DNA of 64,000 bases from NCEH01 sp040049195 (GTDB lineage Bacteria; Pseudomonadota; Alphaproteobacteria; Rhizobiales; Xanthobacteraceae), in assembly GCF_040049195.1 (NCBI RefSeq), contig NZ_JBDZDL010000006.1; one strand, given 5' to 3'. This document shows positions 61,621 through 64,000 of the stretch, piece by piece. A model generated the notes under the pieces. It did not search any database and had not been told where the DNA came from. It saw only the letters and a list, made by a program, of their open reading frames with translations. Each line of letters starts with the position of its first letter. The stretch's first letter is position 1. A program made the position numbers and the translations under genes.

Positions 61621-63123
61621 CTAAGCCTTGATCACGAAGGGGTCCTGGATCTCTTCGCTCAATTCGCACCATACGCTCTTGGTCTGCAGATACTGCTGGA
61701 TTGCCCCAATGCCGTTCTGGTGGCCAAGGCCGCTGTCCTTGTGACCGCCGAAGGGGGAATTGAAGGCCATCGCGCGGTAGGTGTTGATCCACACCGTGCC
61801 CGCCTGCAGGCGCCGCGCCATGAGGTGCGCCCGCCGCAGGTCCCGCGTCCACACGCCGGACGCAAGCCCGAACGGGGTATCGTTCGCCGCCTGGAGCACC
61901 TCGGCCTCGTCGTCGAACGGGATGACGGCCAGCACCGGCCCGAACACTTCCTGGCGCACCAGGCAATTGGATGCATCCACATTGTGCAGGATGGTGGGCG
62001 AGAAGAAATAGCCGTCGGGAAATTCCGCCACGCTGGCGCGGGCGCCGCCGAACAGGATCTCCGCCCCGTCGGCCACCGCCTGCCGCACCATGCTCTCGTC
62101 CTTAGCGAGCTGGGTGGATGTGGCGACCGGGCCCATCTGGGTCTCGGCCTTCATCGGGTCGCCGAGCACGATGCCGCTGGCCCGCCCCACCAACCGCTCC
62201 ACGAAACGATCATAGATGGGCCGCTGGATATAGGCGCGCGAACCGGCCACACAGGTCTGGCCGGCGGCTGCGAAGATGCCCGCGAGGACACCGGCTTCCG
62301 CCCGGTCCAGGTCGGCATCCGCGAACACGATGTTCGGGCTCTTTCCGCCCAGTTCGAGGATGGAACTCACCAGCCTCTTGCCGGCCGCCGACGCGATGGC
62401 CCGTCCGCCGGCATCGCCGCCGGTGAAATTGATCTTGGCCACCTTCGGGTGATCCACCAGCGCTTCGCCGGTTCCCCGCAGCCCGGTGACCACATTGACG
62501 ACGCCCGGCGGAATGCCGGCTTCCACCGCGAGCCGCGCCAGCTCGATGGCCGATGCCGACGTCACCTCGGACGGCTTGATCACCACCGTATTGCCCGCCG
62601 CGAGTGCCGGCGCGAGTGCCATGATGGTCAGGAAGGTGGGCGAGTTCCACGGCACGATGACCGCCACCACGCCGAGGGGCTCGCGCAGCGTGTAGTTGAA
62701 GACGCTGGTGCGATCGAGCGGGATGACCGTGCCTTCGACTTTGTCGGCGAGGCCGCCGAAATAATAGAGCCAGTCCTGGACGATCGTGGCCTGCGTGCGC
62801 ATCTCGCTGTAGAGCTTGCCGTTCTGGGCCGTCTCCATGGCGGCGATGCGCTCGGCGTGCTCGGCGATCCTGTCGCCCCACTTCATCAACAGGCGCCCGC
62901 GCCGGGTGGGCGAAAGCGCACCCCACGGCCCCGAGAACGCGGCGGAGGCGGCGTTCACCGCCGCGTCCACGTCGTGCGCGGAGGAATCCGCGAACGTGCC
63001 CCAGGGCTTTCCGGTGGTCGGGTTGAAGGAGACGAAGGTGCGGCCGTCTGCCGACTGCACATCCTTACCCGCGATGAAATTGCCGTAGGTGTTCCGCGCG
63101 TCGGGCACGAGAGGGGCGTTCAT
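61621..63123 (-). CDS. NAD(P)-dependent aldehyde dehydrogenase
   Basis: 500 residues. Catalytic Cys is in GQTCVAGSR, general-base Glu in LELGGKSPN, cofactor motif INFTGGDAGG, and the oxyanion/catalytic Asn in VPWNSPTF. A complete class I/II type enzyme. It follows the HMG-CoA-lyase-like gene by 40 bases. The substrate is not evident; an aldehyde arising from the lyase reaction or its precursor is plausible. Confidence 0.92.
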   Translation of the reverse strand: MNAPLVPDARNTYGNFIAGKDVQSADGRTFVSFNPTTGKPWGTFADSSAHDVDAAVNAASAAFSGPWGALSPTRRGRLLMKWGDRIAEHAERIAAMETAQNGKLYSEMRTQATIVQDWLYYFGGLADKVEGTVIPLDRTSVFNYTLREPLGVVAVIVPWNSPTFLTIMALAPALAAGNTVVIKPSEVTSASAIELARLAVEAGIPPGVVNVVTGLRGTGEALVDHPKVAKINFTGGDAGGRAIASAAGKRLVSSILELGGKSPNIVFADADLDRAEAGVLAGIFAAAGQTCVAGSRAYIQRPIYDRFVERLVGRASGIVLGDPMKAETQMGPVATSTQLAKDESMVRQAVADGAEILFGGARASVAEFPDGYFFSPTILHNVDASNCLVRQEVFGPVLAVIPFDDEAEVLQAANDTPFGLASGVWTRDLRRAHLMARRLQAGTVWINTYRAMAFNSPFGGHKDSGLGHQNGIGAIQQYLQTKSVWCELSEEIQDPFVIKA

Positions 63124-63163
63124 GTCTGATACTCCAGAGCGAGGGTGTTCGATGGCCGCCGGT

Positions 63164-64000
63164 TCAGGCGACCGCTGCGGCGCAGCCGCGTTGCGCGACG
63201 CGCCAGACCGAACTGTCGAGCGGCTGGCCCCGCCAGTCCTCTAGCATCCGGTCGGCCGTCATCAGGGCTGAGATGTCGATGCCGGTTGCGATGTCCATTT
63301 CCGAAAGCATGGAGACCACATCCTCCGTCGCCACGTTGCCGGTGGCGCCCGGCGCATAGGGACAGCCGCCGAGCCCGCCCGCAGCGGTATCGAAACGGGT
63401 GATGCCGGCCTCCAGCCCCGCCAGGATGTTGGCCAGCGCGCAGCCGCGCGTATTGTGGAGATGAAGCTCGAAAACCACGTCGGGAAAGCGCTCGATCAAT
63501 TGACGCGAGAGGTCGTAGACCTGCAGCGGATTGGCGACGCCGATCGTGTCGCAGAGACCGATGCGATCGCAGCCGGCCTCCACCAGCCGTTCCACGATGG
63601 CATGGATGCGCGCCGGATCCACCTTGCCCTCGAACGGGCAGCCGAACACGGTGGAAAGCGAAATGCGACGGCGCAGCCCCTGCGTCGCCGCATGGGCGTG
63701 CAATTCCAGCGTTTCCAACAGCGAAGCCTCGGTGGAGCGGTTGAGATTGCGCTGGTTGTGCCCATCGGTGGCGGAGAAGACGAAGGTGACGCCGCCGATG
63801 CCCACCTGCTGCGCGCGCTCCAGTCCGCGCCGGTTCGGCACCAGCGCGAAGCTCTCCACGTTCAGATGGCGGGTCGCCGCCACCACTTCCCCGGCATCCG
63901 CCAGATTGGGAATCCAACGCGGATGAGTGAAGGAGGTGACCTCGATTTCCCGGATGCCGGAGGCTGCCAATTGCTCGATCAGCCGCACCTTTTCGGCGGT
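63164..64000 (-). CDS. Hydroxymethylglutaryl-CoA lyase family protein (5' end outside window)
   Basis: At least 278 residues of a DRE-TIM metallolyase; the frame is open through the window end (TAEKVRLIEQLAASGIREIEV). Motifs are EVTSFTHPRWIPNLADAGEV, GCDRIGLCDTIGVANP, ELHLHNTRGCALAN (metal-binding HxH) and GGLGGCPYAPGATGNVATEDVV with the mobile-loop Cys. It cleaves HMG-CoA or a related 3-hydroxyacyl-CoA to acetyl-CoA and a keto acid. Only about 25-30 N-terminal residues are missing, judging from usual family length. Confidence 0.9.
   Translation of the reverse strand, partial: TAEKVRLIEQLAASGIREIEVTSFTHPRWIPNLADAGEVVAATRHLNVESFALVPNRRGLERAQQVGIGGVTFVFSATDGHNQRNLNRSTEASLLETLELHAHAATQGLRRRISLSTVFGCPFEGKVDPARIHAIVERLVEAGCDRIGLCDTIGVANPLQVYDLSRQLIERFPDVVFELHLHNTRGCALANILAGLEAGITRFDTAAGGLGGCPYAPGATGNVATEDVVSMLSEMDIATGIDISALMTADRMLEDWRGQPLDSSVWRVAQRGCAAAVA

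Overview
The window is high-GC chromosomal DNA from an alphaproteobacterium, most likely a member of the Hyphomicrobiales, with the Xanthobacteraceae (Xanthobacter/Azorhizobium/Ancylobacter type) as my best guess. The reasons are the codon and base composition, the many ABC, TRAP and MFS solute importers, an ilvE-marR-ompR-type regulator-histidine kinase block resembling petPR, and RpoB/RpoC of about 1,376 and 1,393 residues. No insertion sequence, phage gene, CRISPR array or replication origin was seen. Coding density is high, and many genes overlap by the ATGA stop/start arrangement.

Region 1 (about 0.1-13.6 kb) is a sugar-acid island. A UxaA/GarD-type dehydratase and a short GntR gene lie opposite a polar-amino-acid-type ABC importer. 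The importer is followed by a 2-keto-3-deoxy-L-arabonate dehydratase homologue, an alpha-ketoglutaric semialdehyde dehydrogenase and an unusual shikimate-dehydrogenase paralogue. Next come a LigI-like amidohydrolase (probable lactonase), an MFS carrier, a GntR regulator and an IlvD/Edd dehydratase of the L-arabonate type. Together these can be read as lactone to aldonate or aldarate, then 2-keto-3-deoxy acid, then 2,5-dioxopentanoate, then 2-oxoglutarate.

Region 2 (13.8-28.3 kb) holds a DeoR regulator with a Ugp-like ABC importer, then an IclR regulator and a gamma-glutamyltransferase-family enzyme divergent from a spermidine/putrescine-type ABC importer, then dctA and ilvE. The DeoR and IclR genes are each preceded by clear repeat arrays that look like their operators.

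Region 3 (28.4-50.6 kb) starts with a MarR/OmpR/histidine kinase unit. A shared terminator follows, then the conserved transcription/translation block on the minus strand. In transcription order that block is tRNA-Tyr, tRNA-Gly, tuf, tRNA-Trp, secE, nusG, rplK, rplA, rplJ, rplL, rpoB and rpoC. Strong terminators split it into units after tuf, nusG and rplA. Beyond tRNA-Tyr lie a solitary ModA-like binding protein, rlmB, an MHS-family carrier and tRNA-Thr.

Region 4 (50.7-64 kb) is a second accessory catabolic area. A minus-strand operon contains a split transketolase pair, an L-threonate-dehydrogenase-like enzyme, an alpha/beta hydrolase, a TRAP transporter (DctP plus fused DctQM) and a separate full-length transketolase. 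A LysR gene diverges from it. The window ends with a GntR regulator, an aldehyde dehydrogenase and the 3' part of an HMG-CoA-lyase-family gene. The split plus full-length transketolase operon is the best candidate for an uncharacterised pathway. All functions are read from motifs and family resemblance; no database search was run.
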